This document shows positions 43,288 to 55,783 of a DNA stretch of 64,000 nt, piece after piece. This stretch comes from Atriophallophorus winterbourni. Its lineage: Eukaryota; Platyhelminthes; Trematoda; Plagiorchiida; Microphallidae. A program made the translations under genes and the position numbers. The DNA lies in contig JACCGJ010006452.1 in assembly GCA_013407085.1 (NCBI GenBank), positions 1 through 64,000 on the forward strand, in the 5' to 3' direction. The notes beneath the pieces are model-generated. The model worked only from the letters and a program-made list of their open reading frames with translations. It was not told where the DNA came from and ran no database searches. Numbering within the stretch: the stretch's first letter is position 1; the number at the start of each line of letters is the position of its first letter.

Positions 43288-43494
43288 ATTACCTCTTTAC
43301 ATCCATGTGAAGAATTCCAGCTCACAAACGAGGCAACACTGCGACACCGAATCTTCTACGAATACCCACAGAAAGGCATTCTCCATTCAAAACATATATT
43401 CGACAATAACAATGTGTTCCAACTGAACATTTTTGAAGATTCTGACTCTTCGAGATTCCTCACATCTTCGATGTTCCGGTCCATCGTTCTTTAA
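43288..43494 (+). CDS. Candidate terminal exon of an unrecognised gene
   Basis: A strong acceptor-like sequence (TTATTTTCCAG) at 43277-43287 is followed by 68 open codons and a TAA at 43492-43494. Base composition is clearly less AT-rich than on either side. The predicted end has acidic and aromatic residues (HPCEEFQLTNEATLRHRIF; NVFQLNIFEDSDSSRFL). It lacks an early ATG, as expected for an internal-to-terminal exon. An AATAAA lies downstream, at about 43730. I do not recognise the family, and no upstream exon was found in the window. It is not similar to any retroelement frame here. Confidence 0.4.
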   Translation: MTSLHPCEEFQLTNEATLRHRIFYEYPQKGILHSKHIFDNNNVFQLNIFEDSDSSRFLTSSMFRSIVL

Positions 43495-44164
43495 TATTCT
43501 TCGTGTCATTTTCCCCTCACCCGATTTTCCTTTCATACAATAACTGCTCATATATCGAATTTCTGTAAAACTGATTGATTATCATTTACCTCAACCATTT
43601 TAACGAACGAAAAATTCCCAGCACGTATGACTTTGAAAATGTTAATAATTATTGTCTATTTTTATGCTTCATGTATACAAACAACTTTGATAATTATCGA
43701 TCATGGTTAGCATGCCTTGGAATTCCAAGAATAAAATATTTATTCATTTACTTATTTATTTATTCATTTCGAAATCTAAATATAAAGAAAAGCTTTTTCT
43801 CGTTAGTACGGAGATTATTTTCTTTCGACAATGGAGTGTATATCTTACGTTTATAAATGTTCACAAAAGTATTCACGTTCATTGTTTTATTCGATTGTAT
43901 TCCGAAATAATAAAAAGATTTTTGCGCTACAGAAATAAAATTGTTTTATTTTATCAACATCGACCGCAGAACACAACAATATGCTAGTTTAAATACTCCA
44001 GTGCTCAACAAAACGCTCAAATGGCAACTATCGGGAACTTCAAACTTCCGTAGCCATAATCAAGAGGCCAGCATACAACAAACGCAATGGAGCACAAACT
44101 TCGCCAAGTATTCAACATATTACCAATGTACAACCACGTCTTCAACCGTACACGAATAAAGGGA
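43495..44164. other. AT-rich stretch, possible 3' UTR and intergenic
   Basis: Frames at 43575-44159 are AT-rich and lack recognisable similarity. Confidence 0.35.
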
Positions 44165-46428
44165 ACAGATCGGTTATTTATTCTGGCTCTTGTTTTGACT
44201 TCGAACACATCGGCTGTCGAATCAATCGCCTACAAAGCTCTATTAGCCTGACAATGTCGTGCTCATTTTCGATTATGTCTGCCGTGTTTTAAGACACTGC
44301 GATGATACGAAAGTTTTAGGTAAAGTCGATTTATGGAGAACCAGAGAAGCACACTGTGATCTAATTGAGGTCCAATTTGATTTTAGTGATTCAAATTCCC
44401 TTCACAAATCATTGTTGAAATACCTCCAAATGCAAATCCAGATTTATTCGATTTATTTCCAGAAAAAATGTAAGCAACTTTCGATTCTCTGTTCGCAGTA
44501 AAACCAGAAAATTACTTTTCTTTCAAAAGAAGATCCTGGTTCATTCACTGTGATCTCGCTACTCCTACAACTTGGTTTCAATTTTGCGAATACTGAACAG
44601 GGTGACCACCTTCGTTTGGCAGGACAAACAACAGTACCAGCAACACATGGTGTAAACAATGGAATATTATTCAAAATTACTGTAGAAATGTGGTAATAAA
44701 AGAAACTAATTGAAACCTGTGGAATGGCTGCTAAAGTTCAAGAGACAGCGGATGCTTTTGTGAGCTTTTACTTGCAAGTTTTCTGCCCGAAACAGCACTT
44801 ACCGCATCATGGTTTATCAAATTAAGTAGAACCTCTGACACACGGAGAAATCACCGTGCTTGTTGTATCCTCCATAACTTAAGCAACGCGTGACCACCCG
44901 TTTCTTAAATAGAAAAATTCAGAACAACGTTTCGGATACGCTACGGTACGGTGATTAACAATTACGATAACAATAATACAAACCTCAACTATACTGAATC
45001 AAAACAGCCAAAACTAATTGTATCCAAAATGATGCAGACAAAGTCATTCAAATTAAGTTCGATGACGACCAAAATGTCGTTCAAAGTTCAACGACAATGG
45101 CTCAAACAATGATTTAAACAAAGAGTGGCCACAATGTGTTAAAGCAATGATGAAGACAAAAGAATTATGAAATAAAAAAGGATTCAGTGATGAACAATAT
45201 TTCAACAAAATTAAGTTCGACAAACACATTATCACAAAATTGTAACGTGTCCTTCAAATCATGAAGCCAAATTGGCAGAATTGTGGAAGAATTACAAAAC
45301 ATAGCTGGTCGTTCTACTTTTATACACAGCTATCGTACCACCTAGCTGAGGTTTTTATCCCGAGTCTTCTCGAAAACTGGTGTGATATCACCAGTTTACA
45401 AGAGTTTCAGTCGTTCCGATGCAGCAAATTACTGGCCTGTTATGCTACTTCCATGCATTTCGAAAATTATGGAGCGCATTCTAACTGAGTGTATCGTGGA
45501 TCCACTTGAAACTAAAGAACTTTTATCAGCAGCGCAACGTTGGTTTCGCACTGTATCACTGGTCTCAACTGAATCAGATGTCTTTCATCATACGTAAATT
45601 AAAAAGGTTACAACTTGGCCCGCAATACGAGCATACATATAATCTTGGTCATTAAAACTTGACTTGGACCAGCGCTGCGAAGTATTTCGGTATCGGTATC
45701 ACTATTAACCTGAAATCACCATTTCCGCAATTTGATAGAAGTCAGTTCAACTGATTATACACGGAGTCATTCATGTTGTATCGTTATACCGCAATCAAGA
45801 CTCGATTGTAGAGGTCATTTCGTCTCTATGCGTATTTGCTTTCTGTGGAATTCACTATCACAGAATATTGTGAACGTTACCGCAATCAGTGATTTTAAAT
45901 CGATACTGGATGCATATATCAAATAGCACTCCACTTGTTTCCTGTCACGCTAGTGTGCGGACGTATTTTTCGTCGCTCTGATCATTTTGATCATATCTTC
46001 GTTGCATCTGCACGGATTTATACCATTTAAAGAATTCCGAGTATCAATCAACGATATCTATCTGATTTTATAATTTTCGATCGTGCAAGTCAGCCTACAA
46101 CAAAGTTACCAATTTTACGGGAAAAGAACATTTTGTTCACGCTCACAAATTTTTTCCCAGCACCGGTTATCCTACGGTTTTTGCAATCACTGCAAAGACC
46201 ACATTGAGCTACAAGTTGTGATACCTTATTTCGTGTTCTATCTTCTGTAGTTCACGAATTATCGCGGATTAAGTGGTCAATGACGAAATCTCGTCAACGA
46301 ACACAGTCAATTCACTCAACGGACAAAACACTCATTATCGATCAGCCGGCGAGCCTTATACAACCCACAAACATGTGCGAACGCGTCACTAGATCCACTG
46401 CCCAGACCAAGAAAAAATCGATCCAGCT

Positions 46429-47671
46429 GTGACCGTGAGAAGTATTCACGCGACGGCGACACGGAATGGTCGTGACCTCTGCATCACGTGTTTGACTCCG
46501 GTAAGCGTTGATAATGCTTCGGTTAAATGTACTTTTTGCGGGTTCCACCAACACGCGTCATGTGACGAGAATTTAACTGACGATTGCGTGAGGCTTGTTA
46601 ACGATGAGAAACACCCATCCGTTTGTTTTGTTTGTACAAGCTGTAGACAATCGAATAAAGACGTCCGCCATAACACTAAAGACTTGGCTGTAGGGAAAGA
46701 CCCTAATCAAATGGAGAGTAGACTGGCACACCTGGGAAACCAGTTTGCCAAAATGAGAAATTCAATAGAGCTGTTGATGAAACCGACAACAAAGGATCCA
46801 AAACACTCAAATTCATGTTTAAACACGACCACTGCCCCTAATTATTGCGAAATATTGCTACAAGAGACCAAAGAAGTGGATACAACGGAGTCAAATCTAA
46901 AGCTATCCTTCTCAAGTGTTGTGTTTAAGAAACCATCTTCAAAACGGGTTTCACTCAGCATTATCTGTACCAATGTGCCAGAGGCAACCGAGACACTGTT
47001 ATCGAATAGACAGCAGCATGATTTAACCAAATGGTCGGAACTGTGCACTAGGATGGGTTTAAAAACAATCAATCCGGTTTCAATGACTCGCTTGCCTCGT
47101 GCTCCCAAAACACCGCACCAAGATAAACCAAGATTGTTCAAGGTAGTGTTGCAAATTGAAAACGAACTAGAAGATTTACTTTTATCTGCATACTTGTTAC
47201 GAGTCGGTGAAGAAAACACACCACTTATCTCTGTTGATATATCCTGGTCAGAACGAGCAAAATCGGCAGTAAATAATAACATTGGGAAAGTAAACGACTT
47301 CGACAGTCGTAGTCTTATAATTCTGAACGTCCCTGAAGCTGCTGATAGTCGGGATACAAAGTGCAACTTCAACCACGATATACAACAATGGAAATTTATA
47401 ACTGGCGCTATCCAAACGAATAAGACGACTGTTATCAATACCTTTAGGATCCCGACATCACCGAAATACGAAGGTAAAGCTCCGCGCCCTCTAAAACTGA
47501 CACTGCTGACAAATAATATGCTGATGCCGTTCTTATAAATTGGAAGCAATTTCGATACAAATTGCCCCGATATATTAAAATTATTCCTAGACGCCTCAAA
47601 ACCACTGATAACAAGGATGACACTGAAAGTCTAAATACTGAACAGAGTAAAAAATGCAAACCTGGTGAATA
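46429..47671 (+). pseudogene. CR1-K ORF1: PHD-like finger plus two repeated modules
   Basis: Residues about 18-75 form a Cys/His-rich finger of PHD order (CITCL ... CTFCGFHQHASC ... CFVCTSC). Module 1 (about 175-285) has LSIICTNVPE, KWSELCTRMGL, LPRAPKTPHQDKPRLFKV and DISWSERAKS. Module 2 (about 300-370) has SLIILNVPEA, DIQQWKFIT, APRPLKLTLL. A frameshift near 47535 stops the frame at 47538; the original frame continues to 47671 with a basic end. The protein probably binds the element RNA (inference from other LINE ORF1 proteins). Confidence 0.78.
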
Positions 47672-50578
47672 AACGGAATTCGGCCGACTCAACTGAAGTC
47701 GGCGAAGAAAATTACCTACATACCGACTCAAGCCGAGCCGTCCGAATAATTGTATCTCATGAACCGTCTTTGATGTCAACATCGACTGTCAAATTTTTGT
47801 ACACGAATGCCCAATGCTTGACAAACAAACTACACGAATTGACTGAACTAACTACCACACACTCGCCAGACGTGATTGCTGTAACTGAGACATGGTTTCA
47901 TACAACTTTAACAGACAATGAAGTTGCCATTGAAGGTATGTCTCTACTTCGTCGCGATCGCCTGACTCGAGGAGGTGGTGTTGCGCTTTACCACATTCGG
48001 AGACTGCTCTGCCAAGAGATCACCGATGATGATTCACCACTGCAAGACACATCATGGTGTTCGCTGAATGTAACAGCAGGGGAAAAATGCATACTGAGTG
48101 TGATTTACCGTTCGCCCTCAGCCAACGAATCCTACAATTCAGCATTACTTGCAAATATACGCTTAGTGGCTACCAGATACTGCGCAGACTTCTACTGATC
48201 GGAGACTTCAATCTGCTGAACTTTAAGGGAAATTCAGTTCATCCAGAAAATTCAATAAATGCTTTATTCCAACATTTGCTAGAAGAAATTCCACTCTACA
48301 ACCACATTTTCAACAATACCCGATTTAGTGGTACTGATACGCCGTCCATCTTGGACCTAATACTGACAAATGAAGAGCGCGTGATTGAAAGTCTCACTTA
48401 TGAAGCTCTAAAAGGACTCAGTGACCACTTAGTTATTACGTTTGATTATATTTGTCAGGCAATTAGAACAAGTGACATCCACAAGGTGATTAGAAAAATT
48501 GACTTTCCACAAATGAGAACTACTCTTATAAACGGCACAGACCCTGGTCTTAAGTCCGACAACGTGCACGCTTAGTGGCACTGGATGATAAATGAACCTA
48601 AATTTGCAGTTGAAATGCACTCTCATCTTGTTCCAAATGTGCGAAAAATGGATATACATTTAAGCTGAGAAGCCGAACACGAAAATGGTTGACCTTGCGA
48701 AATGCTGCATGGCGTACTCATCGACATGATATCACTGTTGAAAGTTGGGAGACATTCCGTTTGCTGAGAAATAAGGTAAACAAACTTGTTGTTGATGACA
48801 AATTGAATTATCAAAATCATTTACTCAACAAAATGATATTCAACCCCAAAATTCTCTACCAGATCATAAATATCCGGTCAAGGGTGAAACCAGGAGTTGC
48901 TGCTCTGAAGACACGTGATGGAACAAGAACCACAGCATCGCAATCTGCCGAAGTTCTAGCCCATTTCTTCTCCACTGTCTTAAGCCCACGAAACACCGTT
49001 ACCTGTCCCTTAACTCCCGTCATCTCACCCGAAAATGTTTTACAACAACTAACTATTACCTCGGAGAGTGTCCTCCGCACATTGATAAATCTCAACACGA
49101 GAAAATCTCGCGGATCTGACGAAATTACCCCGTTGATTCTTAAAAACTGTGCTTATACTTTTTGTACGCTTCTCATATACTTGTTTAACCTCTCTTTAAC
49201 CCCAAGTTTCGTTCCCTGTGAATGGAAGATTGGCATCATTAGCCCCATCCACAAAGGAGGAAACCGTTCCGAAGTATTTAACTATCGACCAGTAACACTA
49301 CCACAGGTGATCTCTAAATTGATGGAGCGCCTCGTAGCAAACAGCGTCACAAAACATCTAGAAGACAATTGCTTGCTCGCAGTCGAACAACACGGCTTCA
49401 GAAAAATACACTCTTGCCTTTCAAACCTTCTGCTCGCCCTCGATGACTGGACACAAGCTGTAGACAAAGGTCTCACCATACACGCTTGTTATCTTTATAT
49501 ATCAAAAGCATTCAATCATGGCAACCACAATCTGTTACTACAAAAATTGGAGCTATGTGGAATCAAGGGTTCATTACTAGCCTGGTTTGAGAATTATCTC
49601 CGCGACCGTGTCATTCGAGTAAGGGTTGATGGTGCTTTGTCACGACCTATTGCAGTAAAGAGTGGGGTGCCTCAGGAATCAGTGCTTGGACCAATTTTTT
49701 TCCTGATCTATATCATCGACTTACCTAAACTTGTTCGCAGCAAAATCTTGTTATTTGCGGATGACATCAAGCTGTGGACACAAGTACGCACAACTGAGGA
49801 TTGCAGACAGCTTCAGCTAGACCTCGAAGCCTTACAAGACTTGTCAGTTAGAAATGAAATACCCTTCAATGTCAGAAAATGCAAGGTATTGACTGTTAAA
49901 AGACATTTCGAGTTCTCTTGCACCCTTGGTTCCCATATTCTTGAATGCACTGACAAGGAGAAGGACTTGGGTGTGTGGGTGAGCAGCACTTTGACACCAT
50001 CACATAACGCCACAGCTGTCTATGAAAAGACGTCACAAGTACTGCTTCTGTTAAAACGCGTGTTCGGGAGTTTCACGAAGCAAATCGTACATCGACTAAT
50101 TAATACGTACTTGAGGCCAACCATGGAGTATGCGGTTCAGGCTTGGTCACCCTTGCTACAGAAGGACATCAGCCTTTTACAGAGAATATATCATCGGCCC
50201 ACCAAGCTCGTACGCGGTTTAAAGCACAAACAATACGAAGATCGTATTACACGTTTCAATCTCTTTGACTTTCGCTACCGCCGTCTTAGAGGTGATCTGA
50301 TTCTTATGTTCAATATACTGCATACCCCCAACCATCCCCTAAATAAACTATTCACACGACTACCACCCGGAACCAGCCGTAGTCACGACTATACAGTACT
50401 TATTCCCGACTCGAGACTAAACTGTCGAACGTATTTTTATTCTGTACGTGTATGCTTCACCTGGAACGCCCTACCCTGTAATGTTGCACATTCACCCAAG
50501 TTGGATATATTCAAATCGAATTTGGACAATTTCATGACGACCAATCCAAACATCAACCCTATATATTTTACACCATAA
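47665..50578 (+). pseudogene. CR1-K ORF2 (endonuclease + reverse transcriptase), broken
   Basis: Endonuclease: YTNAQCLTNKLHELTEL, IAVTETWFHT, GGGVALYH (47800-48000), a frameshift near 48060-48190, then IGDFNLLNF, ILDLILTNEE, GLSDHLVITF and a stop at 48573. RT continues in another frame to 50578: SRGSDEITPLILKNC, QHGFRKIHSC, KSGVPQESVLGPIFF, LFADDIKLW, RPTMEYAVQAWSP. The usual DFSKAFD motif is altered (YISKAFNHG), which removes a catalytic Asp position. The copy is dead. Confidence 0.85.
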
Positions 50579-51039
50579 AAGCTTTGAACTTTGAAAACAG
50601 TTTCTGTCCTATGGATTTTTTACCTGATTCCGAAACTGCTCAGTAAGCAAAAAATCCCGTTTATTATTACCTATTTTATTCGTAATTGCCATATTATTCT
50701 GTGGTTTTAGTTAAGCTATATGCTTTTTAGATCATCAAAATTGAATTGAATTGAACTATCGGCCCTGAATATTGACCCCATATGAACCCACACAAACCAA
50801 ACACCTCAATAGAATTTTGATTGCATCCTCCGTATTTTTATAGTTGTTATCCAGGGTTAAATGTAAAGTTATTTCTTTTTTCACCATAAAATCTTAATCC
50901 TTGATTTTTACACATACGCATTTGATGAAATGTATCACAACAACTAAACAAAAAGTGATGAACAAGTATCACGCCTTCGTCATTCCATAACACATGTTCA
51001 TGATCCATATGGATACCTTTCTCTGGGATCTCAACAACT

Positions 51040-51800
51040 TTCATGGGTTACTGAAGAGAAAGACCTGGGCGTGTGGATTAGCAGTAACCTTAAGTCTTCA
51101 CGGCACTGTTCTGTTGTATACAAAAAGTGCTGCCAAATCTTAGCATTGCTCAGAAGGATCTTTGGTCGTTTCTCAAAGCAGATACTCCCACGTATAATTA
51201 ACACATATATCAGACCAACAATGGAGTATGCTGTTGAAGCATGGTCCCCATGGTTACAAAAGGACATGACCTTGCTGCAACGGGTATACCACTGCGCTAA
51301 AGAATTGGTGACCGGTCTATACAACAGGCCATACGAGGAGCGGATTGCAACACTAAACCTCTTTGACTTTTCGTACCGTCGTCTCAGGGATGACTTGATC
51401 CTGCTTTTCAACATTCTGCATACAGTGGATCACCCACTTGAACACCTGTTTCATCGGCAAGAAGCACGTGGTAGCAGATCGCATGGATACAAGTTAATTA
51501 TTCCACACTCCAGATCAAATTGTCGAAGGTTTTTCTTTGCTGTCAGAGTCTGTTTTCTATGGAACTCCCGCCCCCACATATCATTTGCGCAACAAGCATG
51601 AACATGTTCAAGACTGAACTTGACAAGTATATGTTGACCAAACCCAACCTTGCACCTGAATACACGTGCTGACTTTCCATATTGATAAAACATTTGTGTT
51701 GTTTTTATGAATTCCCTATATTTTTAATCTGTGGTTACTGTAAGGTATTTACTTTTTGGACCATTAAAACTTTGAATTACTTTGAATTACTTTGAATTTC
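51040..51800 (+). mobile_element. CR1-M, 5'-truncated CR1 3' end
   Basis: It begins in the RT thumb (KDLGVWISSNL-like) and runs through INTYIRPTMEYAVEAWSPW, LFDFSYRRLRDDLILLFNIL and SRSNCRRFFFAVRVCFLWN to a stop at 51601. The 3' UTR ends in (TTGAATTAC)n at about 51765-51797. About 180 codons are open without a break. Confidence 0.85.
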
Positions 51801-52130
51801 TCCAACATGGTGTCTCAAAATCCAGATTTTAATGTACAGAAAGATTCTGATCGTAAATTAAAGATTCTTTAAAATTACACTCAATAACATTCTGCTGATT
51901 AATTCGAGCGTCTTTTGATACTCCAAGAAGAAAAATATGGCCTTTCCATTCACATTTCCGTTTGTTATTTATCGTGTACATTTCTCATAATATACGGGTT
52001 AGTTGTATTGAATAAATAATTTTCCAGCTTCCTTGCTTTGGTTCACAATTGAGCGCCGCTAACTATTAGAATACATTCATTTGCTTCAGTGATTGTATAA
52101 CAAAGTTCGAAATTTAAAGAGTCTGCTTCT
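51801..52130. other. No gene recognised
   Basis: AT-rich sequence without recognisable coding or repeat similarity. Confidence 0.35.
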
Positions 52131-52153
52131 AAGACGCTGTGTGCTGATCGTGC

Positions 52154-52198
52154 TATCCTTACCTGATTCGTGCAAACAGCACTAAACCAGTCGTGATG
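52154..52198 (+). ncRNA. Hammerhead ribozyme-like motif, copy 2, core decayed
   Basis: Order: CCTTAC, CTGATTC (second half of the core changed), GTGC-AAACA-GCAC (perfect helix II), TAA in place of GAA, ACCAGT, C, GTGATG. Two core blocks are mutated, so cleavage is not expected. The upstream flank (GCTGATCGTGCTATCC) resembles copy 3. Confidence 0.55.
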
Positions 52199-52695
52199 TA
52201 TACGTGATAATAGGGAATTTTGTTCAACTCAATTAACTTAAGCCATTTACATGTATGTGAGCACGTGGTCGAACGCATTGGTCGCAATAGTTATATCAAA
52301 GCGTAGATGACAAGTTCAAACATTGTTTGTTTATATTAATGATTTATTCTATAACAACTTTAGGCTATCATCAATGGTTGTTTTACATGTTTTCCATTTT
52401 ACTTATTAATCTATTTTTCAGAGATGCCAAGCTATGAATAAATTAAACTACAATGAAATATCCACGAAACCAGTCATAGACAAGAATACCTACATGCATG
52501 TCAATAAATGAGAAATTCAATGAATGGAAACAAGTTCAAAAATGCTTTCAAGGAACTAGAATTCAAATCGGAATTAACCTGCAACAAATATATCATATTA
52601 GAGCAAATGACTTTACAATTCTCTACTTTCCTTGTTGTTTCCTATTTCGGAACTGATTCTATCAGAAAGCTTATTAACAAAAGTCATAATTACAT

Positions 52696-52800
52696 CGCAT
52701 GCGGATCCTGATTGTACTGCCCCTACCTGATGAGCGCAAACAGCACCATACCGGTCGTGAGGTGTGTCTTGCATGCAAATGAGCATTTTTCAGTAACGAA
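52696..52800 (+). ncRNA. Hammerhead ribozyme-like repeat, copy 3
   Basis: The motif at 52720-52762 reads CCCTAC, CTGATGA, GCGC-AAACA-GCAC (one mismatch), CAT in place of GAA, ACCGGT, C, GTGAGG. The flanks, with GCATGC on both sides (CGCATGCGGATCCTGAT and TTGCATGCAAATG), are shared with copy 5 at 61030, which shows that the repeat unit is larger than the ribozyme. The GAA to CAT change should abolish activity. Confidence 0.6.
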
Positions 52801-53710
52801 ATCATAAATGTTTGGAAAAATTCTAGCTAAACGTATAACATTATGTTCACCTGTCACATTTCAAAAATTGTGAACTATTTGTTGATATTTAGTACGAATG
52901 CTCAATTTTACTTTACAAAATTAGAGAAAACTAACATTGGATACGTGTGTAGCTGCAAATATATTATGGTGGGTATAATATTAATTCATGAGACTGGTCG
53001 AAGACATTTGTCGACGAATAAGTGGAATGATAGCAGTCATTGAAAACAAACAACCTTTTGGGTTCGTGGGTAATCTTAACTAACTTACAGTTGAGTCATT
53101 AAAATTCTCAGAAATTAATGGTTAAACTGGAGTGTTCATTACCATGCGATATCGCAAACACTGAGACTCACGATACACTGCCAATCAAAACGATATAAAA
53201 TATGCAGAAAATGTGATATTATCAGGATAGGTTGCACAAAACGCATTTCACATATGTATTAAAGAATTTGATCAAATACCATTCAAATTTTAGCTGATAA
53301 TGCCTACAACGATATGATCCAGTGCAAGTAATGCACAAGAATAAAACTTAGATAGTAGGTTACCAGGAGAATTGTGGGTATTCAATATGCAGATTCTTTG
53401 AAGTGCAACCAAAGATAATGTTAATTCAAGAAGATTGATGTTTTGAGCAATCTTGTTAAGGAACTTGGGAGAAAAGTATGACAAATATTTTTACATTTCA
53501 AGTAAAAAACAGAAGCAGGATTTCAAATTATTTACAGAATAAGTTATCGAAATTGAGTGTGTTACACGATAAAAACGTATCCTCATGAACGTAAGCATTC
53601 TGAAAAATTTCTTAGAAAATTGTCGAATAAATCAAATAAGTATAAACAGACACAGCCAGTTCTTTCACCACGGTCAATGTTGATAGTTCAGGAAGAACGA
53701 GAGTAATTAC
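52801..53710. other. No gene recognised; downstream flank of the NIM1-like gene
   Basis: A minus-strand frame at 53484-53290 has no similarity that I recognise and no convincing splice borders. This stretch may be 3' UTR or intergenic. Confidence 0.35.
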
Positions 53711-55783
53711 TTACAAGCTGGTTCTAAGCTCATGTAATATAAATAAAAAACTCTCTTGAATCATGAAATAGTACATGTTCTTGTACGTTTCTGAGAAGAA
53801 GAATCTGATTAGAGTAAAACTTTCTCGTAAATCCACAGTTGTCAGCTCTTCTTGCTGTATAGGCGCATTTTTCACCTTTTTCTTCTTGGAACTATAAGAA
53901 AAGCCATTTTCTATTTGCCGCATTTTCTTTTTTAGTTTTTTGTCATCTATTCCAAAGGGACCTCTTCCGTTTTCAAACTTTTTACCATAAACCAATAGTA
54001 TGCGATATATACCCGTCAGAGGATTCCTAGGTCCAGAGGCCAAAGCAGCATCCAATTCCCAATCTTGCACGTTCCACCAATTTGCCAACAGCCCACGGGC
54101 AGTCGAGTGACTGACTTGATTCTCATTTGGGTGTGGAGCACTTGAATGTTCAAGCCAATTCTGATCTTTGAACCATGCCGCTCTTTGAACTTGTTCGATA
54201 CGCAGACGTCTTGGTACAGATTTGCAGATCAGACCATCGATTAATGACTTACACTCCGCGTGAACAAATGTGGGAATAATGTAGTTCTCATTGATAACAG
54301 CATGTTTGATAGTTTGGATACTTTCACCTCGAAATGGAAGACTACCCACCACCATGTAGAATATCAACACACCAAGCGCCCACAGATCTACTGCTGGGCC
54401 GATGTAGGATTCACCAATAAAAAGTTCTGGTGCTGCGTACGAGGGAGAACCACAAAAAGTTGTCAAGGCATCACTTGGTGTGACAGCTTTGGAAAATCCG
54501 AAATCTCCCACTTTAACAAAGTTTGCAGTGAAAAATAAGACATTTTCCGCTTTTAGGTCACGGTGCACGACTCCATTATCATGCTGTAGTGAGATAATAA
54601 ATATATGATTATTTAAGTTGTAAACCAACGATACTATAAGTTGTTGCGTTGTAACAAAAATCCATTTCTGTTTTGATTAAATGGGTTGAACGTGCAAGGA
54701 TTGTTGCATTTAAAATTCAAACAAAGTCTACCAGCGCTTTGCTGTAAAAATTCACTTGGATTCTGATCATTCGGGTCATGCATGCTAAGTTCAAGCAACA
54801 TAAACCCTAATTGTTTGAGTGAGATTAAATAAAATAAAAAGCAGCATAATTTGATAAATCTTAGCTGGATCTGTGCATGCAAGTTCGTGCAATCAGTCTA
54901 GATTTTATTGATTTTAATACGATGTTTCGGCTGTAAGATTCTCCGAAAACTAATTAGATTCGTCTACGCATGACCGAGGAAGCATAGTGGTGTATTTATA
55001 TAAGTTTCCAATTAAAATCCCTCTTCCGAAAAAGGCAAAAGTTACCCATTGTAGCACGAACAATGCAAATGATTCGTTAAAATCTCATCACCTCACTCAC
55101 TGCAATCGAGAAAGCATACATCTTATTGATGCATCATAAATATACCAGCCGATACATTGAAATATGATTTTTCGAATTTTTAAAACGAATTGCAATTAAT
55201 AGAATAAATTAGATATTTTTATTATTCATCTGTTTTTGTTATTTGCAAATGTTTTCTGACTGAATTGTTGAGTTTTCTTCGTATAATTTTATGGCACACA
55301 GAACTTGATTACGATTTCCCTAAGAGGACTTATTTCAAGACAAAGTTCATACAAAATGTTTGCTAAACGTAAATTTCATTTACATGCATAAATGTACACT
55401 AAGTGATAGGTTTACATACTGTAAGATATAAATAAGCTGCCATATTACACGAGAATAAAAAGAAAGGAGATTTTCTAATATTCTAGTCTCAGACTTGACG
55501 ATATTTAAGCTCACCATATGTCTGAGGGCTGAAACAATTTGCGCAGAAATATTCTTTGCATTTCGATCTTCCATCTTTCCGTTTCGTCTAAGATACGTGT
55601 GCAATTCTCCAGCGGGCGCGTATTCCATCATTACGCAACATCGCTGCACAACCTCGTGTACCTCGAATATTCGAATAATGTGTGGATGGTTCAAACGTTC
55701 CATATTTGTTACCTCTTGAGAAAGAAGACACCTAGTCTTGGCATTGAATTTTGTTCGATCGATCACCTTCACGGCCACGGATG
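53711..55783 (-). CDS. NIM1K: NIM1-like Ser/Thr protein kinase, two exons
   Basis: Exons 55783-55515 and 54583 to about 53711 (minus), with GT/AG borders and matching phase; the 931-bp intron lies between RHM and HDNG. The first exon carries the VAIK-type lysine (SVAVKVID) and the helix C glutamate (QEVTNMERL). The second carries VHRDLKAEN, VGDFGFSK, the activation loop TFCGSPSYAAPELF with the Thr that LKB1 targets in AMPK-related kinases, and LWALGVLIFYMVVGSLPFRG. Beyond the kinase domain, GPRNPLTGIYRILL matches the conserved NIM1 C-terminal motif (ITGVYRIIL in human), which separates it from MARK and SIK. The glycine-loop exon lies upstream (right) and was not found. A lysine-rich stretch follows (KKLKKKM, SSKKKKVK). 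The C-terminal end at 53711 is the first stop and could instead be preceded by a further splice. Confidence 0.9.

Larger units (their letters stand above)
45951..50755 (+). mobile_element. CR1-K, near full-length CR1-clade LINE, inactive
   Basis: The 5' UTR starts near TGTGCGGACGTATTTTTCGT, matching the 5' UTR of CR1-L at 60640. ORF1 (46429-47671) and ORF2 (about 47665-50578) follow. The 3' end reads GCTTTTTAGATCATCAAAAT and (TGAAT)n at 50735-50754. Both ORFs carry frameshifts. It is the most complete CR1 in the window at about 4.8 kb. Confidence 0.86.
44165..50950 (+). mobile_element. CR1-J, decayed CR1 whose 3' UTR holds CR1-K
   Basis: Block 1 (44165-45950): endonuclease end (ILALVLTSNTSAVESIAYKA, compare CR1-K ILDLILTNEERVIESLTYEA), linker (QETADAFVSFYLQVFCPKQ near 44740), RT piece (ISPVYKSFSRSDAANYWPV, SKIMERILTE) and C-terminus (QSRLDCRGHFVSMRICFLWN, stop at 45926). 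Most of the palm and thumb is deleted. Block 2 (50756-50950) supplies a CR1 3' UTR ending in CACCATAAAATCTTAATCC. CR1-K lies between them. Confidence 0.7.

Noticed and set aside
46342..47549. Long minus-strand frames opposite CR1-K ORF1
   Set aside because: They mirror the coding strand of ORF1 and have no similarity of their own.
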